Origin: Scedosporium boydii
Taxonomy: Eukaryota; Ascomycota; Sordariomycetes; Microascales; Microascaceae
Assembly (NCBI GenBank): GCA_002221725.1
Contig: NJFT01000138.1
Span: forward strand, 1-64,000
Direction: 5' to 3'
DNA: 64,000 nt
Below, piece after piece: positions 10,998 to 21,459 of the stretch. The notes below the pieces were generated by a model, which was given only the letters and a program-made list of their open reading frames with translations, did not search any database and was not told where the DNA came from. Positions within the stretch are counted from its first letter, which is position 1. Each line of letters starts with the position of its first letter. The position numbers were made by a program, and so were the translations under genes.

Positions 10998-13643
10998 ATG
11001 GCGATGACGAAAGTTCCCAGGTTCGCGCTGACTCGGTCGCTCCGGTCAACCTATATCAATAGAAGGCCCCTTCTCAGCTTGTCAATTCATCGCTCCGGAA
11101 CACAACCACAACCCTTGTCCCAATCGAAGAATCTCGGCGGTCGTGCCAGAGAGTTTCAAATTGACGCGGTGATTTCAGTCCAAAGAAGAACGTTCGTCTC
11201 TACAACCGTAGCCATGGCTGGTGGCGCAGACTGGCATCATCTCCAGGACGAGATCCTGCATCATTCTCTCAACGACCCCGAGACCTTCTGGGCTCACCAG
11301 GCCGATCACCTCCACTGGCACAAGAAGCCCACCTCCGTCCTGGAGCTTTCCAAGAAGAAGCTCAAGTCCGGCGTCACCCACGATACCTGGACTTGGTTCC
11401 CGGACGGAGAGATCTCCACCTGTTTCAACTGCGTTGACCGCCACGTGCACGACGGTCACGGGAGCGCCCCAGCCATCTACTACGATAGCCCCGTGACCGC
11501 CACCAAGCAGACCATCAGCTATGCGGAGCTGCTTCACGAGGTCGAGACTCTGGCCGGTGTGCTTAGGGAGCAAGGGGTGAAGCGTGGTGATGTTGTTCTT
11601 GTTTACAGTATGTATCCCCCCATATCAATACGGTACACCCCTAATCTCCTTTCCCCGATTGTGGCCTAGCAGGGGTTTTGCCTTGAAGAGATGGTGTGCG
11701 GGAAGAGGCCGCCAGTGGCATATATGCCTGAAAATGTGAATGAATAAAATGCTAAATTCCGATTGCAGTGCCTATGATTCCGGCAGCCATAATTGGCATC
11801 CTAGCTATTAACCGTCTCGGTGCCATTCACGCCGTGGTCTTCGGTGGTTTTGCCTCCAACGCCCTTGCTCAGCGCATCGACGCCTCAGCACCCGTTGTGA
11901 TCCTTACGTCATCCTGCGGAATCGACGGAACCAAGCCCCCCATCCCTTACAAGCCCTTGGTAGAGGAGGCCCTCAAGCAGTCTAAGCACAAGCCGAGCAG
12001 GACTCTCGTGTGGCAGCGCCGCCAACTGCCCTGGCCGCAGGTGAACGAGCAGCTGGGAGAGAGGGACTGGGCTACCCTGGTTAAGGACGCTAAGGCGAGG
12101 GGTGTCAAGGCGGACTGTGTACCGGTGAAGAGTACGGATCCCATCTACATTATCCACACCAGCGGAACGACTGGTTCGCCAAAGGGTGTTTTGAGAGATG
12201 CTGGAGGCCACGCCGTCGGGTTGCATCTTTCCATCAGCTATCTCTTCCACCTCCATGGTCCGGGGTGTGTGTCTTTCACCGCCAGCGACATCGGCTGGAT
12301 TGTTGGCCACTCGGTAAGTTTTTGGAAATCATTCAATTCGATCCTTGTGTCTTCTCTGGTCCTTGGGATTTTAGATGGAAAAAGCCACTTACACGCACAT
12401 ATTTAGTACATTCTCTATGGCCCGCTTCTCACCGGAGCGGCGACGGTCCTCTATGAGGGCAAACCCGTCGGCACACCAGATGCAGCTGCCTTCTGGCGCA
12501 TTATTGAGGAGTACAAAGTAACCACCATGTTCACGGCCCCGACGGCTCTTCGCGCCATCAAGCGCGAGGATCCCGAGAACAAGCAAATCGACCGCATCGG
12601 CAAGCGTGGCGGCCTCAGGACCCTCAAGGCTCTTTTCCTCGCTGGTGAGAGGTCCGAACCTGCCCTCATCTCTATGTACCAGGACCTGTTGGAGAAGCAC
12701 GGCGCCATTGACTCCCACGTCGTTGACAACTGGTGGTCGACGGAAGTTGGCTCGCCTATTACGGGCCGAGCTCTTGTCCCCCACGCCGGCAAGGATAGAA
12801 AGACGAAGGAGAGGGGTCACGCGCCTCCCAAGATCCGACCCGGCAGCGCGGGTAAAGCCATGCCTGGGTTCGACGTCAGGATTGTTGACGACCACGGCAA
12901 GGAGGTCCCTAGGGGTGAGATGGGCAACATTGTTCTTGCTCTGCCGTTGGCGCCGACTGGATTCAGGACGCTGTGGCAGGATGAGGACAGGTTTTACAAT
13001 GGCTACTTGAAGCGGTTTAATGGCCAGTGGCTTGATACCGGTGATGCGGGATGGATTGATCACGAGGGTTATGTTCATGTTATGGCCAGGAATGACGACG
13101 TTTTGAACGTCAGTGCTCATCGACTGTCTAGCGGTAAGTTACCTCCCTCTCTCTCTATTACACCAGACCAAGACCAAGTCTAACAATGTTGTGTTCACAG
13201 GAAGCATCGAGCAAGCCATCACCAACCATCCCCTCGTAGCAGAGGCCTGCGTCGTCGGCATCCCCGACGAGCTCAAGGGCCAGCTCCCCTTCGCCTTCGT
13301 GACGCTGCTCACATCCGACCACCCCACCGCCGCGGTGCCCGACAAGAAGCTCATCGCCGAGATCCAGAACCTTGTCCGCACGCAGGTGGGCGCCATCGCC
13401 ACTCTCGGCGGCATCATCCAAGGCAAGGGCATGATTCCCAAGACGCGCTCGGGCAAGACGCTGAGGCGCGTGCTGAGGGACTTGGTGGAGAACGCGGTGC
13501 ATGGGGAGGTTGATAAGCCCGTTACTATCCCTTCGACCGTGGAGGACGCCGCGGTTGTAGAGGTTGCGAAGGAGAAGGTTAAGGAGTATTTCGCCGTGAA
13601 GGGAGCGAGCCATCGTCCTGTGGAGCTGAGGGCGAAGTTGTAG
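10998..13643 (+). CDS. Propionyl/acetyl-CoA synthetase, ACSS3/PrpE type, probably mitochondrial
   Basis: An AMP-forming acyl-CoA synthetase: short-chain acid + ATP + CoA gives acyl-CoA + AMP + PPi. Exons are 10998-11607, 11769-12313, 12407-13133 and 13201-13643, with canonical GT-AG introns, giving 774 residues. The N-terminal ACAS-type segment begins near DPETFWAHQADHLHW. The ATP-binding core is YIIHTSGTTGSPKGV. WWSTEVGSPITGRAL and WLDTGDAGWIDHEGYVHVMA follow, then the hinge NDDVLNVSAHRLSSG. The catalytic lysine is in MIPKTRSGKTLRR. RDAGGHAVGL, GKPVGTPDAAAFW and FTAPTALRAI favour the ACSS3/PrpE branch over cytosolic Acs1. The first ATG adds 72 residues rich in Arg/Ser and poor in acids, like a mitochondrial presequence. 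A second ATG at 11214 (MAGGADW) would give a 702-residue cytosolic form nearer the usual length. Substrate preference (propionate versus acetate) cannot be read from sequence alone. Confidence 0.93.
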
Positions 13644-14707
13644 TTAGAGCGTGTTTTACTCACGTATGTATAGCTTTTGAATTGATGAGTTTTGAATAGC
13701 AATCTTAGTGTCAGGGCATAGCAAGTGAGCTAGCTGCTGTACAGGACTAAAAGTGAATTGAATGATGTGTTATAGTTGCTACCGAGAGTACATCTCCACA
13801 GAGCCCCAGACCTCTTCTCTTCACATTCCCAATCCGAGTTATCATTCGGCCGCGGAGGTCAGGTCGCCACCAGTAGATCGGTCAGTTTTTGTAACCTCCA
13901 GAACTCACGATGGTGGACGAGAGAAGAGGGAGGAAGAACTGCCCGTCGCCACAACTGACCGAGTAATACTTCCAGAACGGCAGTTCCCGCCGCGATAGAG
14001 AATGCGATCATCTTTCCTTATCATAACTTTATTCGTATTACTTGTGAATTACTGTACCGACCGTCGTCAGAACCCACGACACTTCTAGCCACGACAATAC
14101 CGCTATCCTCTAGAGCACCCTCGACTACTTAAGGTACGGTTTAACTTGGCATTTTTGAAGCTCTTGGAAGACGGGGTGTAAATAATTCAGTTTCCTAGTT
14201 GATAGCTCCACAATCTTAGATACAGTGGGCTACCAGTAATAGCAACCTGTCCCATTCCGGGAGGCTCACCATGAGTGCAACCTGGGCCTGCAATCTTAAA
14301 TATCGTCCTCTAATATTTTCAACCCAAGGCCTAATCGTGCAACCTGAAGTCAAACGACTCATGCAGCCCTTCATCCAAAAAGAGAAAAGAGGCGTTCGCT
14401 TGAAGCTTAACATGAAGCTCGACACAAAACAGTTATTAGGGTTAAGCGCTACACTTTCTCGGCACCGCTCTCGGGGAATTATCTCCCGTGGACAAATGCC
14501 GGGGAAATAGCACACTCTCTTCGCCATCGTGTTCGACAATACGTCGCTGAAGGGCATCATCGACATCTCAAGAGGCTAGACGGCTAGGATACTCTAGAGA
14601 CTCATGGGGGCTCGGCTGCTGGTCGATGAGGGGTTGGTCGAGATGGTCATCGTAAATAGACGATTTCCTGGGCTTGGGGGAAATTCTCGTCGAATGTGTT
14701 GACTACG
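13644..14707. other. Intergenic, no gene seen
   Basis: 3' flank of the synthetase gene and unassigned sequence. Open frames of up to about 115 codons are present on both strands without recognisable motifs. Confidence 0.5.
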
Positions 14708-15193
14708 TCAGCGGACTTTGCGACGCAGAAGAGTGGCTAGCATTCGTGCCTTGGGAAACGGCCGTTGGATCGACATACTGATCGAATTAATTAGTCGGGC
14801 ACACCGATGTGGAAGACCTAGAGGACTTGCCCCTCGAAGATGACGGAGATCTGGTCCGCCGTTTCTTGTGAATTGAGCAAGATTCTTGGGGCAAAGTTCA
14901 GGCTTTGTGACTCCTGAAGCAGCCCGTTCGCTGTTTCGACGGTCGAGTTCTATCAAGGCACCCGGCTCGAGCCAGACCTTCGATAGTCCATCCCAGAACG
15001 CTGGGGGTGGGTGGCAGTCATCTGGCGAATTGGACTTCCTTCTCGTCGGAGATGGTTCGGCAGCAACAAGTCTGTTCCTCTTCGATGTATGGTCGCCTCG
15101 AGAGGTCGTGTTAGCGCGCTGTTTCTTTACTGCTCGATCATCCGAGTCGGCGCAGGGTGTCTTTCGTCTCTGCGGTCTATCCGTGAGTGTCAT
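14708..15193 (-). CDS. Small protein of an unnamed fungal family, possibly degraded
   Basis: A 161-residue open frame from ATG 15193. The N-terminus is basic and polar (KKQRANTTSRGDHTSKRN). It is followed by FWDGLSKVWLEPGALIELDR and then LAQFTRNGGPDLRHLRG. From memory, the pattern 'WD.LSK.WLT..AL.ELDRR ... FARHGGPDL.DLRG' recurs in many filamentous-fungal hypothetical proteins; I know no function for it. After DLRHLRG the frame continues for about 40 residues of arginine-rich sequence unlike the usual short Ser-rich tail. A one-base shift there would give such a tail and an early stop, so the 3' end may be frameshifted. It lies divergent to the CK1-like kinase gene, about 410 bp away. Confidence 0.45.
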   Translation of the reverse strand: MTLTDRPQRRKTPCADSDDRAVKKQRANTTSRGDHTSKRNRLVAAEPSPTRRKSNSPDDCHPPPAFWDGLSKVWLEPGALIELDRRNSERAASGVTKPELCPKNLAQFTRNGGPDLRHLRGASPLGLPHRCARLINSISMSIQRPFPKARMLATLLRRKVR

Positions 15194-15603
15194 CGCGGAG
15201 AAAGAATCCAAGAGGAGAGAAGTTTGAGGGGTATTCAAATAGTATTGGAGGCCATCCTGGCGCTGCAGGTCTCAGTCTAAGAATGTGTGAATCTAGAATG
15301 TACCTTTCTTTGTATGCCATTGATGCTTGCTGGAACGCATGCACCTCTGGCCGGTTCACGGATATGGGGAATGTTCGAGCCAACCCGATGAAGAATTTTC
15401 CAAATTTAGCTGAAGCTGGGGTAAGATGCAATGGAATGACCCGTCAAAGGCGCGTTTCACAGCTTATGGAGCCAGTTCTGAGGATATAATTGTCCTTGCC
15501 TGCGAGCAGCGAGAGCAAACTTGTGGCCAACTTCCTCCTTCTTACAAGTTCTCGCCCTCTACGTTTTGGTTCATTTTACCACAACTTCCCAACATTGTCC
15601 AAT

Positions 15604-16706
15604 ATGAAGGTGCGAACTGCTGCTCCCTCTAGGCTAAGATACCCATATTCTGATCCTTCTTCCAGGACATCATCATCAACGATAGATACCGCGTTAACCG
15701 CAAAATCGGCGAGGGAGGCGGCGGCCTCGTTTATTCCGGTACGCTTCCCCAGATCTAGCAACTGAACCAAAGCTCACCAGGACTCAGGAACTGATAACCA
15801 AACCGGCGAAGAGGTAGCTCTAAAGCTCTCACACATCAGTCAGGGTCCAGAAATACTCAAGAGCGAGGCGGAGACCTACGAGGCCCTAGCCAGAGGAGTA
15901 GGGATACCACGATTTTTTTGGTTTGGAGAGGAGTGTGAATACCACGTTTTAGCTCTCGAACTTCTCGGTCCATCGCTGGAGGATCTGTTCAACTACTGCG
16001 GACGGATGTTCTCACTCAAGACTGTCCTCCTCATTGCCGATCAGGCCATCTCTCGGATTGAATACATCCACTCCAAGGGCTTTCTTCACCGGGACATCAA
16101 GCCAGAAAACTTTGTCATGGGTGTCGGTCAGCAAGGCAATATCTTATACACGATTGACTTCGGCCTGGCCAAGGAGTTTAGCCTGGCAGAGTTGCATCGA
16201 AAGAATAACCTTCGGACATTGTATGGCACTAGACGTTATGCGAGCATTAACAATCATAATGGAAAAGGTATGCATTACATCAAGCACGATTCCCGCCTCT
16301 TTACTAATTCAACAAAGAACAGTCTTGGGGGGATGATTTAGAGTCCCTTGGATACACGTTGTTGTATTTTCTGCGAGGCTCCTTGCCATGGCAGGCTATG
16401 GAGGCTAATCTAGATGAAGATGGAGAAGGCCTGATTAGAGACAAGAAGATGGGCCTCTCTGGGGAAGAGCTCTGCGAAGGATTGCCGGGAGAGGTCGAAT
16501 TCGCCACGTTCATCAACTACACGCGATCTTTACGCTTCGGGGATGAACCTGACTATGCATATCTTCGTCAGCTTTTCAGCCGCCTATTCCTCTCCGAAGG
16601 GTTTAAGTACGACAATGTGTTCGACTGGACTGAGAAGAGATTCAACGAGATCCAGGCCGAATTCGCCGATCCAACGGGTTCGTCGGCGGAGGGAAGCAGA
16701 GACTGA
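15604..16706 (+). CDS. Casein kinase 1-like serine/threonine kinase
   Basis: Predicted 315-residue kinase, essentially only a CK1 catalytic domain. Exons are 15604-15609 (just Met-Lys), 15666-15738, 15788-16267 and 16318-16706; introns are 49-56 nt. The joins are set by family continuity: MK-DIIINDRYRVNRKIGEGG, LVYS-G-TDNQTGEEVALKL and NNHNGK-EQSWGDDLESLG. Key parts present are the Gly loop (GEGGGG), Lys39 (VALKL), HRDIKPEN with Asp129, DFG at 150-152, and the CK1 signature GTRRYASINNHNGKEQS in place of APE. LPWQAMEA and DEPDYAYLRQLFSRLF complete the C-lobe. It lacks the long C-terminal tail of Yck/Hrr25 kinases, so it is probably one of the extra, often lineage-expanded fungal CK1 copies rather than the housekeeping enzyme. 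All catalytic residues look intact. The two-codon first exon is the weakest part of the model. Confidence 0.85.
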
Positions 16707-17550
16707 GCCAGCGGCGATGACGGCTTCAGCGCCTCATGTCACAGCGGAGCGGAAAGTCAAGCCCTTATTGAAAGTTGGACTTGAATTCCTCCAAAATCGG
16801 ATGCCTAGATGTGAATGACACGATTTTGTTATGCTGCCCGTTGACCTTTTGAGCCATGCTCCTTCAATTTTACCTGGCCTTTACACGTCAAACAATACAG
16901 AGATAACCAGCCTTCCTTCCCATCTTCTAAAAACACCACATCCTTGACCTAGTTTGAATAGCTCCCGATTTTCCCAAAAGATTCCCGCTCCCCTTTTGCG
17001 GCCACTGCATAAAGTAATAGTTGTAGGTTTACTATCGCCTTGATTCTTAGGAGGGAGGTCGGTTATACAGCCGAGTCTTCTGACCCCCTGTCTGCCGTTC
17101 CCATTCATATGGGTTACTAGCTTTACTAGCTTTGAGCATTCAGAGTAACAGGCGAAAACGATGAGATTATATCAACAAATGCTTCCGAGTACTTCGAGCT
17201 TGTACAACTAGTCGATATCTATCTCGGTGAAGGCCATGTCGTAGGCTCCGTATGTTACCAGCGCCCTAAGAGTTGAGGATAGGCACCAAATGATGTGCAG
17301 ATCCGGTGAGGCTAAGGTCCCATTTATGCCCATTAGTATCATCGATTGCAGAATGGCTGCCCTTACTTTGCTCGACGCGCTTAACTTCTCCGTCTCTTCA
17401 ATGTGATGTCGTTTGCGTGTTGACTTCAGCGCATGCCCGAGCACACACCAGCTAACGGCTAATGCCAACGACACCGCGCCACGGTCAAGAATTGGATGTT
17501 GACAGTGACCAAAAAAGAATAAGAAATAAAATGTAGGGAAAAAAAAATGA
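16707..17550. other. Intergenic between kinase and tRNA
   Basis: No gene recognised. A minus-strand open frame of 88 codons (17208-17474) has no motif and no supporting structure. The A-run next to the tRNA is listed separately. Confidence 0.5.
17539..17547 (-). terminator. Pol III terminator of tRNA-Thr
   Basis: Nine A on the plus strand, read as T9 on the minus strand, starting three bases after the tRNA 3' end. This is the oligo-T signal used by RNA polymerase III. Confidence 0.85.
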
Positions 17551-17630
17551 TGCCCTCACTCGGATTTGAACCGAGGATCTTTTCATATCGCTAGTACGAG
17601 TGAAACGCCTTACCGCTTGGCCATAAGGGC
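17551..17630 (-). tRNA. tRNA-Thr (anticodon CGU) with an 8-nt intron
   Basis: On the minus strand the sequence folds as a cloverleaf. The acceptor is GCCCTTA/TGAGGGC with discriminator A. The D arm is GCC...GGC around AAGCGGTAA. The anticodon stem is TTTCA/TGAAA, and the T arm is CTCGG-TTCAAAT-CCGAG. The first part (ATGGCCAAG...GGTAAGGCG) and the T arm closely follow yeast tRNA-Thr. Fifteen bases separate the anticodon stem halves. Removing 17587-17594 (CTAGCGAT) at the standard position after base 37 leaves the 7-base loop CTCGTAA with anticodon CGT, reading ACG codons. The mature length is 72 nt before CCA addition. Confidence 0.9.
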
Positions 17631-18650
17631 GAATAAGCTGATGAGCACTCGTTGGCGAAATGTCGAGCTTAACGGCATGAACAAACGACAATTCGTCCTC
17701 GCAGTTAGTCTTCAACTGCCAGGTCGATTATTTTATAGATTTCCAGTTTCCAAGAACACACACAGCACGACAATTCGACCACAGAAATAAGCACGTTGGG
17801 AAATTCTTCAATTGTACGAAGTAATTAATGCTTCGAGGTGATCTCATTCAAGCGAACTTCGGTGATTGATGCTCCACTTACCGTTAAATTTCAGGGTCCT
17901 AGACTCTGGTCCAGGTCCTGGACCGTTTCGTTTCGGAGCATGCATGCCCCTGACCCTGGCCAGTTGATGCCAGACGTTCTCACTGTAGACGAAGGCTTCG
18001 TCGTGTACACTGCTTCGGAAGACAGGTACAACTGTACTTCGTAATTACCACGGCGATGTGGGGTTCAGTGGTCAAGGTTGCTACGCCAACACGCCAAACG
18101 GCGCGGAAAGCTCGAACTCAATTCGTTAAAAGCCCAATTGATCCAGTGCTCCTTCTCGGATTGGATTGATCAATGCAAGTATGTGTCCACAAGCAGCAAG
18201 TAACTGTGTACTTTGTCATACTGCGGACTTCGACACGGCAACGGCGACCCATCAGCCATCAGCCATCGCCAATCACCCATCATCGTCATCGTTTCTCCTC
18301 GACAATCCAGAAAAGAAAAAGAAACAGAACGAGAACAAGATATAATAAACATCACTCCACCTCCGAAATATTAGTTCCAAACTAATATCCCAAGTCTTGA
18401 CACGCCAAAACTTGAAGCCTCCACCAACGAAGATCCAAAGGGGTTCGAATTTGATCACCGATCCTTTTCTTCTCCCTTTCCCTTCTTCTCTCCCTTTTTT
18501 TTTCGACCCGTCTGCTTTAAGCGTAGATCGATCCATCAATATCCCTGTTGCATTTCATCCAGTCCCTAGGATAATTTGAATTTTCCCCCCTTAAAATCGT
18601 CAGGGCCACACAACACACAATTGATAGCCACCACTTCCATTAACTCACTA
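17631..18650. other. Intergenic and 5' leader of the coiled-coil gene
   Basis: No gene seen. The last 300 bases carry pyrimidine-rich patches (about 18465-18510) typical of fungal transcription start regions. An open frame in phase with the next gene extends back to a TTG at 18576, but the first ATG is at 18651. Confidence 0.5.
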
Positions 18651-21032
18651 ATGGCATCAATGGCCACTCCGCTATCTCCAGCAAAAGACTCGCTTCTCAA
18701 CATTGCAGCATCACAGCAACAACAACAACATCACCAGGAGCAGCAGCATTCGACGAGTCAGCGCCACACCGCCGTCTACAATTCGAATTACGAGGTGACG
18801 GCCTCCACAACCACAACCATCGAGGCGTCTCACGCCAACGCCGACACCAACCACCACATCCAGGGGTCGTCAATTGGCTCGGAAATTCCAGGTTTGGTCA
18901 ACATCCTCAACGTCCACGACGCCTCCTCCTCCTCCTCTTCCTCCTTCTCCTACCCCTCCAACAAGGAAAACATCATGTCCCCTTCGCCCAACAAGACGAC
19001 GCGCCATTCGCGCGTCCTTTCCGGAACCGAGCTGTCCCCCCTCAAGATCCTCACCGAGGCGAGATCGAAGACCGCAACGCCCGATTCCGTCTCCACACCC
19101 GATTCGGGAAATTCCCCTGCCACAGTGGCCATTGCGGCCACTGCACCCGTAATTTCAGCGGCGTCGGTGAGGAGCCCTAGGAAGGTTCTCTCGCCTGTCA
19201 AGAGGTTTCCCATCAGGGTTAGCGTACCTGGTGCCCACGTCGAGGCCACGCCGAAGCCCGTGGTTCAGGAGAGGACGTTGACCATTGATGAGGCCTTGAG
19301 GGAGAATGCCGGTCTGCAGAGGGCCATTCAGATATTTGAGGATGATGATGACAGCCCCGTCGAAGACGATGATAATACCATGAATTTCGGATCCGGCGCC
19401 ACGGCTGCTACCATACACGAATTCCACGACGAACCTGCCGGTCCGGACGACACGATGATCAGCACCTTTAGCACATTTTCCGCCGTTCCCAACATGACCA
19501 TGTTCGCGAACCTGCATAATAGCCCCATGAGGCATTCTCTGATGGGAGACGCCACTCCTCGAGCAAACGGCCGTACGCCCCGCGCCAACCCCCCTGCAAC
19601 CATACCGGAATCCGGCAACACGACAAATCTCCTCATGGAATTCACCGAACAGCTCCGCTTCCCACAAAAGACACCCACCCACGCGGGAACCCTCCCGCCG
19701 TCGCGCACAACACCCAACTTCGCCGACCCGACGACCCCCGCCCGCTCCTCGGTAAATCTCATCGATTTCGATATCCCGCCGATGCCCACGCCACGCAGCA
19801 TCCCCAGCATCACGCCCCGTGAGCTCGAGAGCCTCAAGTCCAATTTCCTTTCGGAAATCAGCAGTCTCAAGGCCACGCTTAGCGGCAAGGAAGCCGAAGT
19901 GCAATCCCTCAAGACGGCGGTGGCTGATGCCGAGCGCCGAGCCGGTGAGAGCATGGAGCAGTTACGCGAGGAGCGGTCGATGAGGGTGCACCTCTCCGCC
20001 GAGAAGGACGGATGGGAGAAGAGAGGCCGCGAGATGGAAACGGTGCTCAGGAAGGTCAAGGATGAGATTGTGCTGAATCAGCGGGAGAGGGAGGAGCTCG
20101 AGATTAAGCTGGACGAGAGCGAGAAGCGACGCGAGGCTGCTGAAATGATGGCTCAAGAGGCCGAGAGCAAAATCGCGGGCATGAAGGCCGGCAAGGCCAC
20201 GGAGGAGAGGGAACGAGCGGCGGCGGGCGAAAAGACTCACATCAACGGCACGTCCACGGCCAAGGAGGTCGAGATCGCCGTCGAGAGGGTGGCGCGCGAG
20301 CTCCACGCTCTGTACAAGAGCAAGCACGAGACCAAGGTGTCTGCGCTGAAGAAGAGCTACGAGAACAGGTGGGAGAAGCGCGTCCGCGAGCTCGAGGCCA
20401 GGATCGAGGAGCTCGCCGATGACAACGAGAAGCTCCGCCTCGGCCGCGACGCTACCATGACACGCGTCGACCCGGGCCAGGTCGCCCTCGATGAGGAGCG
20501 CAAGGCGCAGCTGGCCAGGGACTCTGCGCAGATCAAGGAGCTCGAAGCCGAGATTGAGAAGCTGGAGGCCGTCGTGTCGACGGTGAAGATGGATAACTCG
20601 GAACTACGCCAGCTTCTCGAGCAGGAACGCGTCGAGAAGGGTGAGCTCGTGCAAGTCGCCGAGGAGCTTATGACCATGCAGCAGACCTTCGTGGCTCCTA
20701 CCCCTGCTCCTGCCCCTCCACCCGCGCATCAGAACCATCACGCGGCGCCGACACCGGCACCGGCGAGGCCGGCATCGAGAGGCACGGTTCCTTCAGGCCT
20801 CAGGACACCAGCTTCCAAGAGGATGTCTATGCCAGAGGGACCGAGGAGTGCTACGAAGTCGGGACTGAGAGCTCCCGGATCATATGCCGCAGCAGAGTCG
20901 AAGATTGGACGCTCTGCAGTGCATGAGCGGACCAGGAGTAGCGGGATTGGAGGGGGCCTTCCGAGGCCGCGGAGTGGTATTATGAGCTCTATTGAGAAGA
21001 TGGGTAACTATAGGGGGCGGGGAGGAGATTAA
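18651..21032 (+). CDS. Coiled-coil protein, probably spindle-pole-body associated (Cut12-like)
   Basis: Intronless 793-residue protein. Residues 1-230 are low complexity (Gln/His run, Ser run, many S/T-P sites such as SPSPNK, SPLK, SPVKR) with a KEN box (SNKEN, about residue 105). An acidic patch EDDDDSPVEDDD lies near residue 230. A T-P/S-P-rich region follows to about 390. A long Glu/Lys/Arg/Leu coiled coil occupies about 390-680, and a basic Ser/Gly/Pro-rich tail ends the protein. VARELHALYKSKHETKVSAL within the coil, followed by KKSYENRWEKRVRELE, resembles the conserved block I associate with fungal Cut12/spindle-pole proteins; this identification is from memory. The many proline-directed sites and the KEN box fit a protein phosphorylated and degraded in the cell cycle. 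It could instead be another mitotic coiled-coil protein. Confidence 0.65.
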   Translation: MASMATPLSPAKDSLLNIAASQQQQQHHQEQQHSTSQRHTAVYNSNYEVTASTTTTIEASHANADTNHHIQGSSIGSEIPGLVNILNVHDASSSSSSSFSYPSNKENIMSPSPNKTTRHSRVLSGTELSPLKILTEARSKTATPDSVSTPDSGNSPATVAIAATAPVISAASVRSPRKVLSPVKRFPIRVSVPGAHVEATPKPVVQERTLTIDEALRENAGLQRAIQIFEDDDDSPVEDDDNTMNFGSGATAATIHEFHDEPAGPDDTMISTFSTFSAVPNMTMFANLHNSPMRHSLMGDATPRANGRTPRANPPATIPESGNTTNLLMEFTEQLRFPQKTPTHAGTLPPSRTTPNFADPTTPARSSVNLIDFDIPPMPTPRSIPSITPRELESLKSNFLSEISSLKATLSGKEAEVQSLKTAVADAERRAGESMEQLREERSMRVHLSAEKDGWEKRGREMETVLRKVKDEIVLNQREREELEIKLDESEKRREAAEMMAQEAESKIAGMKAGKATEERERAAAGEKTHINGTSTAKEVEIAVERVARELHALYKSKHETKVSALKKSYENRWEKRVRELEARIEELADDNEKLRLGRDATMTRVDPGQVALDEERKAQLARDSAQIKELEAEIEKLEAVVSTVKMDNSELRQLLEQERVEKGELVQVAEELMTMQQTFVAPTPAPAPPPAHQNHHAAPTPAPARPASRGTVPSGLRTPASKRMSMPEGPRSATKSGLRAPGSYAAAESKIGRSAVHERTRSSGIGGGLPRPRSGIMSSIEKMGNYRGRGGD

Positions 21033-21459
21033 GCAGGACCGGGAGGCAGTATTTGGATTGGGATTGGAATGCGGATGAGGTTTCTTTTTTTCTTTTTTTT
21101 TTTTTTTTTTTTTTTTGTAATGAGAGAGCAGTTTCATGCACATGCTCGTCTTGCTGACTTGGAGGAGGATGACTTGGGGTGGATGTGTTACGAGATTAAT
21201 GAAGACCTGGGCTTCCCTCATGTATTCTAGGTTCGCATATATGGATTCCGGGTGTCACGGCGTGATCGGGGGGCTGATCAGTTCCGTATGTCCTTTTTTT
21301 TCCTTCTCTTTTCTTCTCTTCGCTCACTCGCCCTCTCTCCTCTGTCCATAACACGCTCGGATTGTACGACATTTTTTTTCTTCCTCGCCAACGAGGTGAT
21401 AAACCTCTAGGCAATGAACTGAATTCTTGAAATATCTAGACGACAGACCTGGCCTTCTT
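21033..21459. other. Convergent 3' region with long T-run
   Basis: Between the ends of the coiled-coil gene (+) and the oxidoreductase gene (-). A T24 tract lies at 21093-21116, preceded by shorter T-runs. No gene seen. Confidence 0.6.

Noticed and set aside
19155..20059. Two minus-strand frames of about 245 codons opposite the coiled-coil gene
   Set aside because: Shadows of Glu/Lys/Arg-rich codons; no motif, and they overlap each other.
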